Source of the DNA: Glycomyces sp. TRM65418
GTDB taxonomy: Bacteria > Actinomycetota > Actinomycetes > Mycobacteriales > Micromonosporaceae
Direction: 5' to 3'
Assembly: GCF_019710475.1 (NCBI RefSeq)
Contig: NZ_JAJFAX010000003.1
Span: 372,001-436,000, forward strand
DNA length: 64,000 nucleotides
Below the pieces are notes generated by a model. It saw only the letters and a program-made list of their open reading frames with translations, searched no databases and was not told the origin of the DNA. Each line of letters starts with the position of its first letter. The stretch's first letter is position 1. The position numbers were made by a program, and so were the translations under genes. Shown here piece after piece: positions 6,984 through 14,959 of the stretch.

Positions 6984-8585
6984 TCAGTCCTCGCCGTAGA
7001 GCCGCTGATGCAGCCCTCCGATGGCGGCGCGGTAGAGGCCGCCTGCGCAGCCGTTGCGGGTCAAGGCGGCCCGGGCGGCGTTCGCTCCGGCCGCGCCGTG
7101 GACGGCGCCGCCGGGATGGGCCGAGGCGCCGGCGAGGTAGAGCCGGTCCAAGGGCGTGTCGGCCCTGGCGAGACCCGGCACGGGACGGAACACGAGCTGC
7201 TGGTGAACGGCCGCCACGCCGCCGTTGATCGCGCCTTCGTCGAGGTTGCGGTCGAGCCCTTCGAGATCGCGCGGTCCGCTCACGACGCGTGCGGTGATGT
7301 GGTCCTTGAATCCGGGGGCGTACCGCTGGACGGCGCGTTCGATCCGATCGGTGAGGCGGCGCGTCCGGTCGTCGTTCCAGTCCAGGCCCCGCGGCAGGCG
7401 CGTGTAGGCCCACAGCGATTCGGTGCCGCTCGGCGAGCGGGTGGGGTCGGTGGTGGTCATCTGGCCCATGAGCACGAACGGCCGCTTCGGCTCCCGGCCG
7501 ACGGCGAACCGGGCGCTCAGCATGGAGAGCTCGTCGAGGCCGCCGCCGAGGTGGACGGTGCCCGCTTCGGCGACCGTCTCGTCGGCCCACGGGACGGGCG
7601 CGTCCAAGGCCCAGTCCACTTTGACCGTGGCCTGGTCCCATTCGAAGCGGGCGAGGTCGGAGGCGAACCGGCGCGGGAGGTGTTCGACGCCGATGAGGTC
7701 GCCGTACAGGTGCGGGGCCGTGACGTCGGCGAGCACGGCGCGGCGGGCCTTGACCGGCGTGCCCTCGCCGTCGCGGACGCCGACGGCGACGCCGCGGGCG
7801 TGGAGGACCTTCGCGACGGGCCTGCCGCATTGGACGCGGCCGCCGAGGGATTCGAGGCGCGAGAGGAGCGCGGCGGTGAGCTGCCCGGCGCCGCCTTCGG
7901 GGACGGGGAAGCCGAGGTCTTGGCCGACCATCGACAGCAGCCAGCCGAACAGGGCGCTGCCGGCCTGGTCGGGGCCGAGGCCGCTGTGCATGGCGTTGCC
8001 CGCGACGAGCGCTCGCGCGCCCTCTCCGGCGAAGCGCTCGTCGCCGAAGCGGCGGGCGGGCAGGGCGAGGGTCCTGGCGAAGCGGAGCGCGTCGGCCGGG
8101 CCGAGCGCGCGCAGGAGCCCTGCTCCGGCGCGCACGGGCGGGAAGGGGCGCAGCATCGCTTCGAGGAGGGGCTCGCGCACCCGTCGCCACAGGTCGAACT
8201 CCGCGATCCAGGCGTCCCCGTCGCCGGAGGCGAACGCCTCGAGCGAGCGGGCGGTGCGGCCGATGTCGCGGGAGAGCAGTGCCGTGCGGCCGTCGGGGAG
8301 GGGGTGGGCGAGCACTTGAGGCGCGCGCCGCCAGCGCAGGCCGTGCTGTTCGAGGCCGAGGTCGCGGATGACCGGGGAGGCCGCCCCGAGCGGGTAGAAG
8401 GCGCTGCAGCGGTCGCTGAGGAACCCGGGGGCGATCTCGGTGGTGCGCACGGCACCGCCGGGTTCGGGGGCGGCTTCGAGGACGAGCACCTCCCAACCCG
8501 CTTGGGCCAGAACGTTCGCGGCGACGAGCCCGTTGGGGCCCGCGCCGATGACGACCGCGTCGACCGTTTCGGTTTCACTCGCCAT
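6984..8585 (-). CDS. NAD(P)/FAD-dependent oxidoreductase (phytoene-desaturase/CrtI-like)
   Basis: 533 residues. A dinucleotide-binding motif GAGPNGLVAANVLA occurs at residues 14-27, followed by LEAAPEPGGAVRT. A C-terminal FAD signature YLAGASAHPGGAVHGAAGANAA is also present. These are the ends of the CrtI/phytoene desaturase-like oxidoreductase family; the central region shows the family's helical substrate domain. Actinobacteria hold many such paralogues outside carotenoid clusters, and no crtB or crtE is nearby, so a carotenoid substrate is not implied. ATG 8585 has an excellent ribosome site (GGAAGGAGG). It stands alone, 389 bp from the next gene. Confidence 0.82.
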   Translation of the reverse strand: MASETETVDAVVIGAGPNGLVAANVLAQAGWEVLVLEAAPEPGGAVRTTEIAPGFLSDRCSAFYPLGAASPVIRDLGLEQHGLRWRRAPQVLAHPLPDGRTALLSRDIGRTARSLEAFASGDGDAWIAEFDLWRRVREPLLEAMLRPFPPVRAGAGLLRALGPADALRFARTLALPARRFGDERFAGEGARALVAGNAMHSGLGPDQAGSALFGWLLSMVGQDLGFPVPEGGAGQLTAALLSRLESLGGRVQCGRPVAKVLHARGVAVGVRDGEGTPVKARRAVLADVTAPHLYGDLIGVEHLPRRFASDLARFEWDQATVKVDWALDAPVPWADETVAEAGTVHLGGGLDELSMLSARFAVGREPKRPFVLMGQMTTTDPTRSPSGTESLWAYTRLPRGLDWNDDRTRRLTDRIERAVQRYAPGFKDHITARVVSGPRDLEGLDRNLDEGAINGGVAAVHQQLVFRPVPGLARADTPLDRLYLAGASAHPGGAVHGAAGANAARAALTRNGCAGGLYRAAIGGLHQRLYGED

Positions 8586-9158
8586 GCAGGCGACACCTCC
8601 TTCCAGCGCCCCGGATACCCGAGCGGGCCGGGAAGATGCGTCGCGGTCCGATCCGTTCGGGATCCGGGCCTGGTCTCCGGCGCGAACGTGGGCGTCGACC
8701 GGGCGAGTCGGCTGGTTGCGGCGGCTGCGACCGAGGCTGTGAGGCGGGACGCGATGCGCACCGGGTCGATGCCGGCGACGACGAGTGCCGCGCCGCAGCG
8801 GATCGCGGACGCGGCCCGGCGGTCGCGGCCCGGGCGGTGTCGGCGATGGGGACCGCCCAGTGGCGCAAGGGGATCGGCGCGAGGTTCGCCCCCGAGGCGG
8901 GCGCCTGCGGCGCTCACGACGACGCACGAGCAGCGGTCGGTCGGGTCCCGCCTCCTGGCCGGGCGGCGGGGTTCGGGCAGCGCTGGGACGCGTCGCTTCG
9001 GCGGGATGCGGCGGCGCCGACGGGCTCGATCGCCTGGGGGCCCGTGCGCTTCATGTCGCGAGACGTATCGAACACCCGTTTGCGGTTGCGCTCTGCCCGC
9101 AGTTCGGTATGTTGATCTTGATCTTGATACACATGTTCGACATAACACGGGGGTTCTG
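8586..9158. other. Intergenic region between oxidoreductase and imuA'
   Basis: A 573-bp region between divergent genes. The left 450 bp are GC-rich and I see nothing specific. The right part is less GC-rich and holds a LexA-type box at 9068-9083, a short hexamer repeat (TTGATC, TTGATC, TTGATA) at 9112-9129, and a likely ribosome site before 9159. Confidence 0.5.
9068..9083 (+). promoter_or_regulatory. LexA (SOS) box upstream of imuA'
   Basis: TCGAACACCCGTTTGC matches the actinobacterial LexA consensus (CGAAC, four bases, GTTYG) in both half-sites. It lies 75 bp upstream of the GTG proposed for imuA'. Mutasome cassettes are classical SOS targets, so context and sequence agree. The same consensus was not noticed elsewhere in the window. 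Confidence 0.75.
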
Positions 9159-9962
9159 GTGGCGACATCCGTCGCGGCCGCGTTGGCCGCTGAACTCGGC
9201 CTGCGCACAGCCGCAGAACTGCGGCCCGCAACCGAAGCGGGCGACGCACCGCCGCTCACTCGAACGCGCTCGGCCGCCGACACTCCTCCCGTCGCACTCG
9301 CCGGGGCCGCTGCGCGCCCGGACGCCCTCCCCGCGACGATCCGACCGCCGAGGACCATCCTGCCCGTCACCCCTGACATTGCCGCCCTGCTGCCCTTCGG
9401 CGGACTCGCAACAGTGACCGCAATCACCGGATCCCGTCGCGGGGCCACCTCCCTGCTGTGGCGGCTGCTGGCCGGTCCCACCAGGGCCGGCGCCTGGTGC
9501 GCGCTGGTCGGCATGCCCGGCCGCTATCCCCTCGCGGCCACCGCCGCCGGGGCCGATCTCCACCGGCTCGCGTTCGTCGACGCCGCCGGCCCCCGCATCG
9601 CCGACGCCGCCGGGGCGCTCGCCGAGGGCGTCGCCGCCCTGGTCGTCCCCAGCGACGGCCTCAGCCCTGCCCAGGCGCGGCGCCTCACCGCCCGCGCCCG
9701 CAAGGGCGGGACCGCGATCGTGTGGTGGGAGACCCGCCCCGTGGCCGGCCCCGACGCCCGGCTCGAGGTGGCCCGCGTGCGGTGGCGGGGTCTGCGCGTC
9801 AACACCGATCGGCGCTGGGGCGCCGGGCGGCTCCACGCCTGCGAACTCGACGTCGCCGCCCACTGGCGTTCCGGCGGCGGCCACCGCGCCCGGGTCTGGC
9901 CGTACGGCGGCGAGCCCCAGGGAAACGTCGTCGAGCTGCGCCCCAAAGGCGGGCGGCGATGA
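9159..9962 (+). CDS. imuA': ImuA' mutasome accessory protein
   Basis: 267 residues from GTG 9159, which follows an ACGGGGG ribosome site. The N-terminal 75 residues are low-complexity. A RecA-like core then contains LLPFGGLATVTAITGSRRGATSLLWRLL, a GAWCALVGMP strand, a DLHRLAFVD motif and ALVVPSDGLSPAQARRLTARARKGG. This is the pattern of actinobacterial ImuA', an accessory factor for translesion synthesis by DnaE2. The identity is supported by order: LexA box, imuA', then imuB and dnaE2. Its TGA overlaps the ATG of the following ORF. A classical Walker A motif is not visible, as usual for this group. Confidence 0.75.
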   Translation: MATSVAAALAAELGLRTAAELRPATEAGDAPPLTRTRSAADTPPVALAGAAARPDALPATIRPPRTILPVTPDIAALLPFGGLATVTAITGSRRGATSLLWRLLAGPTRAGAWCALVGMPGRYPLAATAAGADLHRLAFVDAAGPRIADAAGALAEGVAALVVPSDGLSPAQARRLTARARKGGTAIVWWETRPVAGPDARLEVARVRWRGLRVNTDRRWGAGRLHACELDVAAHWRSGGGHRARVWPYGGEPQGNVVELRPKGGRR

Positions 9963-10336
9963 GCACGACGGCGCCCGCAGCCCCGAGCGAGCCCGCCGAA
10001 CCGCGACCGCAGCGGCGGCGGGCGGGTCGCGACCACGGGCCGCTCGCCTCGAACGCCCCGGCCGCCGTGCGCCCCGGGCTGCGGCAGACCGTTCACGGGG
10101 CCCGCCCCGGGGCGTCCGCGCGCCGAAGCCGATCCGCCGCGGCCCTGCGGCAGGCACGCCGCGGCCCACTCGCATCCGGCGATCAGGCCGCCGTCCCACC
10201 CGGGCGGCGGACCACCCGCGGGCGCGGGCCCTTCCCGCCCGCATGCCGCCGCTCGTCCGCCGCCGAGGTGAGGGCATGGGCCTCCTGCGGGGTTCGCGAT
10301 CGCGCCCGCTCGCCCCACCGCCTTCCTCGGTGGTGA
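9959..10336 (+). CDS. Arg/Pro-rich ORF between imuA' and imuB (doubtful)
   Basis: A 125-codon frame that begins at an ATG overlapping the imuA' stop and ends 6 nt before the imuB start. The translation is rich in Arg, Pro, Ala and Ser with no hydrophobic core and no domain I recognise. Either it encodes a disordered protein coupled to imuA', or it is non-coding filler that replaced the missing first part of imuB. The positional fit argues for coupling; the composition argues against a folded protein. Confidence 0.3.
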   Translation: MSTTAPAAPSEPAEPRPQRRRAGRDHGPLASNAPAAVRPGLRQTVHGARPGASARRSRSAAALRQARRGPLASGDQAAVPPGRRTTRGRGPFPPACRRSSAAEVRAWASCGVRDRARSPHRLPRW

Positions 10337-10342
10337 CCGGCC

Positions 10343-11737
10343 GTGAGCGTGCAGGCCACCGGGACCCCGAGTCGGACGCTCGTGGCGCGGCTCCCCGATT
10401 GGGATCGTGAGGACGCCGCCGCCTTCGCGCCCGTGCTCGACGCCGTCGACCTCCTCACCCCGTACGTCGAGGTGCTCGAACCCGGCGCGTTCGCCGTGCC
10501 CCTCCGCCGCGGCGCGGGCGGCGAGGCGGCCTTCTGCGAGACCCTCATCGACACCGTGGCCGGACTCGTGGACCAGGACTGCGTCACCGGGGTGGCGGAC
10601 GGCCTCTTCGCCGCCGTGCTCGCCGCCCGCGAAGGCCGCATCGTCCCGCCCGGCGGCGACGCCGCCTTCCTCGCCGCCCGCGACATCACCGACCTGCGCG
10701 CCACGGGCCTGGTCGAACCCGAGACCTGCGAGACCCTGCGCCACCTGGGCATCACGACGCTGGGGGCGTTCGCCGCGCTCCCCGGGGCGGCCGTGGCCGA
10801 GCGGTTCGGCCCCCAGGCCCGCCGCGCCCAACTGCTCGCCGCCGGGCGGCCCGCCCGCCCCCTGGCCCCCCGCCCGGCCGACCCCGACCTCACCGTCGCC
10901 ACCGTCCCCGAGACCCCCTACGCCACCGTCGACCAGGCCGTCTTCGCCGCGAGACCCCTGGCCGAGCGGCTCCTGGCCCTCCTCGACGGCCGCAACCTCA
11001 CCTGCACCCGCCTCACCGTCACCGCCCGCGCCGCCACCGGCCTGACCCGCCGACGCACCTGGCAGGTCGACCCCGCCGCGACCGCCGCCGACCTGGCCCG
11101 CCGCGTCCGCTGGCAGCTCGAAGGCTGGCTCCTCTCCAGCCGCGGCGACGCTTGCGGCGCCGCCGATGAGCACCGGACCGGCGCCGTCACCGCCCTGGAG
11201 CTCACCCCCGGCGGCCTGCTCGACCTCATCGAGGCCGGACGCGGCCTGTGGGACGTCAAGGACCCGGCCACCGCCCGCGCCGAAGCCGCCCTCCGCCGCA
11301 TGCAGAGCCTGCTCGGCCCCGAAGCCGTCCGCATCGCCGCCGCCACCGACGGCCGCGGCCTGACCGAACGCGCCGGCAGCGCCGCCTGGGAAGCCGAAGC
11401 GCCGCCCGCGCCGCCCCGCGGACCGTGGCCCGGGGCGCTGCCCGACCCGCCTCCGGCGCTGGCCGGCACCGGCGAACCGGTCGACGTGCTCGACGCCGCC
11501 GGGACCCCCGTGGCGGCCCTCGCCCGCGGCGGTCTGTCCGCCACCCCGGCGACGGTGGCCTTGGGCGGCAAGCGGATCCCGATCGTCGCCTGGGCCGGGC
11601 CCTGGCCGGTGTCCGAACGCTGGTGGAGCCCCGCGGCCCGCCGCTACACCCGCCTCCAGGTCGAGCTCGCCGACGGCAGCGCCGCACTCCTGGTCTGCGA
11701 GCGCAGCCGATGGACCGTGGGCGGCTGGTATGACTGA
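10343..11737 (+). CDS. imuB: ImuB, Y-family polymerase-like mutasome scaffold, N-terminally reduced
   Basis: 464 residues from GTG 10343. The start resembles the family opening (RTLVARLPDWD at 11-21). It then jumps at once to AFAPVLDAVDLLTPYVEVLEPGAFAVP, which in typical ImuB proteins of about 520-550 residues comes some 60-80 residues later. The following VADGLFAAVLAA, GRIVPPGG, ITTLGAFAALPGAAVAERFG (helix-hairpin-helix) and the long C-terminal region are normal. ImuB is a catalytically dead Y-family homologue that bridges DnaE2, ImuA' and the sliding clamp. The missing part is the first strand-helix unit of the palm. Its stop overlaps dnaE2 by 8 nt. No strong ribosome site precedes it. Confidence 0.75.
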   Translation: MSVQATGTPSRTLVARLPDWDREDAAAFAPVLDAVDLLTPYVEVLEPGAFAVPLRRGAGGEAAFCETLIDTVAGLVDQDCVTGVADGLFAAVLAAREGRIVPPGGDAAFLAARDITDLRATGLVEPETCETLRHLGITTLGAFAALPGAAVAERFGPQARRAQLLAAGRPARPLAPRPADPDLTVATVPETPYATVDQAVFAARPLAERLLALLDGRNLTCTRLTVTARAATGLTRRRTWQVDPAATAADLARRVRWQLEGWLLSSRGDACGAADEHRTGAVTALELTPGGLLDLIEAGRGLWDVKDPATARAEAALRRMQSLLGPEAVRIAAATDGRGLTERAGSAAWEAEAPPAPPRGPWPGALPDPPPALAGTGEPVDVLDAAGTPVAALARGGLSATPATVALGGKRIPIVAWAGPWPVSERWWSPAARRYTRLQVELADGSAALLVCERSRWTVGGWYD

Positions 11738-14700
11738 CTACGCCGAACTGCACTGCCACTCCCACTACTCCTTCGCCGACGGCGCCGACGCCCCGGCCGC
11801 GCTCACCGCCGAGGCCGCCCGCCTCGGCCTCACCGGGCTCGCGATCACCGACCACGACGGCCTCTACGGCGTCCCTCAGTTCGCTTCGGCCGCCGCCGAA
11901 GACGGCCTCCCCGCGGTCTTCGGCGCCGAACTGAACCTCGACATGCCCCGAGCCCGCCGGGGCCAGGCCGACCCGGCCGGGCGGCACCTGATCGTCCTCG
12001 CCCGCGACCCGGACGGCTACCGCCGGCTCTCGCGCGCGATCACCCGGGCCAAACTCGCCGGCGGGCGGGCCGCCGAGAAGGACCTGCCCCGCTACGACAT
12101 CGACCGGCTCGCGGCGCTCGCCGACGGCCGCTGGCAGATCCTCACCGGCTGCCGCAAAGGCGTCCTCAACACCGCCTTGGACGCCGGCGGCCCCGAAGCC
12201 GCCGAGCGCGAACTGCGCGAACTGGCCGAACGGTTCGGGCCCGAGCGCGTCGCGGTCGAACTCACCTGCCACGACCTGCCCGGGGACACCGAGCGGATCG
12301 AGGCCCTCGCGGACCTGGCCCGCCGCTGCGGCATCGCCACGGTGGCCACGAACAACGTCCACTACGCGGCCCCGCGCCGGGCCAGGGCCGCCGCCGCGCT
12401 GGCCGCGATCCGGGCCCGCACCACCCTCGACCGCGCCGACCCGTACCTGCCCGCGAACGCCGGGGCGCACCTGCGCAGCGGCGCCGAGATGGCGCTGCGC
12501 TTCGCCGACTTCCCCGAGGCGGTCGCGGCCTCCGCGCGGATCGCCGCCGAGTGCGCCTTCGACCTCAAGCTCCTGCGGCCGCGGCTGCCCCGCTACCCCG
12601 TCGCAGCCGGCCACGACGACTTCTCGGCCCTGGCCGAGCTGGTCAAGGCCGGAGCCGAGGAACGCTACGGCCCCCTCCACGACGAACGCGTCCCCGGCGC
12701 GTGGGCCCAGCTCGACCGGGAGCTGCGCGTCGTCAAGGCCCTCGGCTTCGAGGGCTACTTCCTCATCGTCGCCGACATCGTGCGGTTCTGCCGCGAGCAG
12801 GACATCTACTGCCAGGGGAGGGGGTCGGCGGCCAACAGCGCCGTCTGCTACGCCCTGGGCATCACCAGTGTGGACGCCGTGACGCACGGGATGCTGTTCG
12901 AGCGGTTCCTCTCCCCCGACCGCGACGGCCCGCCCGACATCGACCTCGACATCGAGTCGGGCCGCCGCGAGGAGGTCATCCAGTACGTCTACGGCAAATA
13001 CGGCAGGGACCGGGCCGCCCTGGTCGCCAACGTGGTGACCTACCGGCCGCGCTCGGCCGTCCGCGACGCGGCCAAGGCCCTCGGGTACGGCCACGACCAG
13101 GCCATCGCGTGGTCCAAACGCCTCCACCGCTGGGGCGGCGGCCTCGACCCCGAGGAGACCGGGCACGTCCCCGCCGAGGTCCGGGCGCTCGCCGCCGAAC
13201 TCATCGACATGCCCCAGCACCTGGGCATCCACCCCGGCGGCATGGTGCTCACCGAGCAGCCCGTCAGCGAGATCGTACCGGTCGAGCCGGCCCGCATGAA
13301 GGACCGCACCGTCCTGCAATGGGACAAAGAGGACTGCGCCGACGCCGGGCTCGTGAAGTTCGACCTGCTGGGCCTAGGGATGCTGGAGGCCCTGCACCGC
13401 ATGGCCGACCTCGTGGCCGACTTCCACGGCGAGCGGTTCGACCTGTGGCGGCTCTCGCCCGACGACGAGGACGTCTTCGCGATGCTCCGGCGCGCCGACA
13501 CCGTGGGCGTCTTCCAGGTCGAGAGCCGCGCCCAGATGGCGACCCTCCCCCGGCTGCAGCCGAAGGACTTCTACGACCTGGTCATCGAGGTCGCGCTCAT
13601 CCGGCCCGGCCCGATCCAGGGCGGCTCCGTCCACCCCTACCTGCGCCGCCGGCACGGCGAGCCGTGGGAGCACCTGGTCCCGGAGCGGCTCAAGCGGACC
13701 CTGGAGCGGACGCTCGGCGTGCCGCTCTTCCAAGAGCAGCTCATGCAGGTCGCCGTCGACGCCGCCGGGTTCGACGGCGCCGAGGCCGACCGGCTGCGCC
13801 GGGCCATGGGCGCCAAGCGGTCCGCCGAGCGCATGGAGGCGCTGCGGGTGCGCCTCTACGCCGGGATGGCCGAGCGCGGCATCGTCGGCGCGCAGGCCGA
13901 CCAGATCTACGAGCAGCTGAAGTCCTTCGCCGACTTCGGGTTCCCCGAGTCGCACTCCATGTCGTTCGCCCACCTCGTGTACGCCTCGGCGTGGCTCAAA
14001 TGCCACTACCCGGCCGCGTTCTACGCCGGGCTGCTCGCGAGCCAGCCCATGGGCTTCTACTCCCCCGCCTCGCTCATCGCCGACGCCCAGCGCCACGGCC
14101 TCGTCGTCGCGATCCCGGACGTCAACGCCGCCGAGGAGGTCGCCTCGCTCATGGCCTCCGAACGGCGATGCGAGCCGCCGGTGCGGGCGGTCGCGGACCT
14201 CCGGCTCGGCCTCGGCGACGTCAAGGGCCTGGGAGCCCCCGCCGCCGCGCGGATCGTCGCCGCGCGCGAGGCCGACGGCCCGTTCCGGAGCCTGGCCGAC
14301 CTCGCGCGCAGGGCCGGGCTGGACCGGGAGCAGCTCGAGAAGCTCGCCGTCGCCGGGGCCCTCGAAAGCCTCGAACCCGACCGCCGCAAAGCACTGTGGA
14401 CGGCCGGGACCGTGGACGAGCGGCCCGGGACGATCCCCGGCACCGGCCCGGCCGCGCCGCCCCCGACCCTCCCGGGCATGAGCGCCGCCGAACTCGCCCG
14501 CGCCGACTACACCGGCCTGGGGCTCTCGGTCGAGACCCACCCGATGGCGCTGGTCCGCACCTCGCTCGACGCCGCGGGCGTGGTCCCCAACCACCTGCTC
14601 CCGGAGGTGCGGGACGGCGCGCGCGTCGAGATCGCCGGGATCGTCACCCACCGCCAGCGCCCCTCGACCGCCAAGGGCGCCACCTTCCTGAGCCTGGAGG

Positions 14701-14909
14701 ACGAGACCGGCATCGCCAACGTCGTGTGCTCCCAAGGGCTCTGGAAGCGCTGGCGGGACGTCGCGTCGGTGGCGAAGGCCCTGCGCGTCAGGGGCACGGT
14801 GGAGAAGCCGCACGACGCCCCCGGCGAGACCATGCCGATGATCGTGGCCGACAAGCTCGTCCTGCTCGACCTGAACAGCCCGACCGCGCCCTCGCGCGAC
14901 TTCCGGTGA
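11730..14909 (+). CDS. dnaE2: Error-prone DNA polymerase DnaE2
   Basis: 1059 residues, full length for DnaE2. It starts with a PHP domain (ELHCHSHYSFADGA, ITDHDGLYG). The C-family catalytic core has the aspartate motif PPDIDLDIE around residues 401-408 and the third aspartate in KFDLLGLGML near 544. An RPGPIQGGSVHPYLRRR segment, helix-hairpin-helix motifs and a C-terminal OB fold (VEIAGIVTHRQRP) follow. It copies past DNA lesions in the SOS response, together with ImuA' and ImuB. The ATG lies inside the end of imuB. A perfect hairpin follows within 10 bp of the stop. Confidence 0.95.
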   Translation: MTDYAELHCHSHYSFADGADAPAALTAEAARLGLTGLAITDHDGLYGVPQFASAAAEDGLPAVFGAELNLDMPRARRGQADPAGRHLIVLARDPDGYRRLSRAITRAKLAGGRAAEKDLPRYDIDRLAALADGRWQILTGCRKGVLNTALDAGGPEAAERELRELAERFGPERVAVELTCHDLPGDTERIEALADLARRCGIATVATNNVHYAAPRRARAAAALAAIRARTTLDRADPYLPANAGAHLRSGAEMALRFADFPEAVAASARIAAECAFDLKLLRPRLPRYPVAAGHDDFSALAELVKAGAEERYGPLHDERVPGAWAQLDRELRVVKALGFEGYFLIVADIVRFCREQDIYCQGRGSAANSAVCYALGITSVDAVTHGMLFERFLSPDRDGPPDIDLDIESGRREEVIQYVYGKYGRDRAALVANVVTYRPRSAVRDAAKALGYGHDQAIAWSKRLHRWGGGLDPEETGHVPAEVRALAAELIDMPQHLGIHPGGMVLTEQPVSEIVPVEPARMKDRTVLQWDKEDCADAGLVKFDLLGLGMLEALHRMADLVADFHGERFDLWRLSPDDEDVFAMLRRADTVGVFQVESRAQMATLPRLQPKDFYDLVIEVALIRPGPIQGGSVHPYLRRRHGEPWEHLVPERLKRTLERTLGVPLFQEQLMQVAVDAAGFDGAEADRLRRAMGAKRSAERMEALRVRLYAGMAERGIVGAQADQIYEQLKSFADFGFPESHSMSFAHLVYASAWLKCHYPAAFYAGLLASQPMGFYSPASLIADAQRHGLVVAIPDVNAAEEVASLMASERRCEPPVRAVADLRLGLGDVKGLGAPAAARIVAAREADGPFRSLADLARRAGLDREQLEKLAVAGALESLEPDRRKALWTAGTVDERPGTIPGTGPAAPPPTLPGMSAAELARADYTGLGLSVETHPMALVRTSLDAAGVVPNHLLPEVRDGARVEIAGIVTHRQRPSTAKGATFLSLEDETGIANVVCSQGLWKRWRDVASVAKALRVRGTVEKPHDAPGETMPMIVADKLVLLDLNSPTAPSRDFR

Positions 14910-14917
14910 GCAGCCGG

Positions 14918-14949
14918 AAGGCCCGGCCCCGTTCTCGGGGCCGGGCCTT
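14918..14949 (+). terminator. Bidirectional hairpin terminator after dnaE2
   Basis: A perfect 14-bp GC-rich stem (14918-14931 with 14936-14949) and TTCT loop. It lies between the convergent dnaE2 and MFS genes and can end both transcripts; no U-tract, as usual in actinobacteria. Confidence 0.8.
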
Positions 14950-14959
14950 CGTCGTACGG

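Noticed and set aside
6984-8585. Carotenoid biosynthesis gene
   Set aside because: CrtI-like fold is present, but there is no crtB, crtE or lycopene cyclase nearby and paralogues with other roles are common.
6726-9158. Long upstream extension of the imuA' frame
   Set aside because: It runs antisense to the oxidoreductase and across the LexA box. High GC removes stops; the ribosome site and box place the start at 9159.
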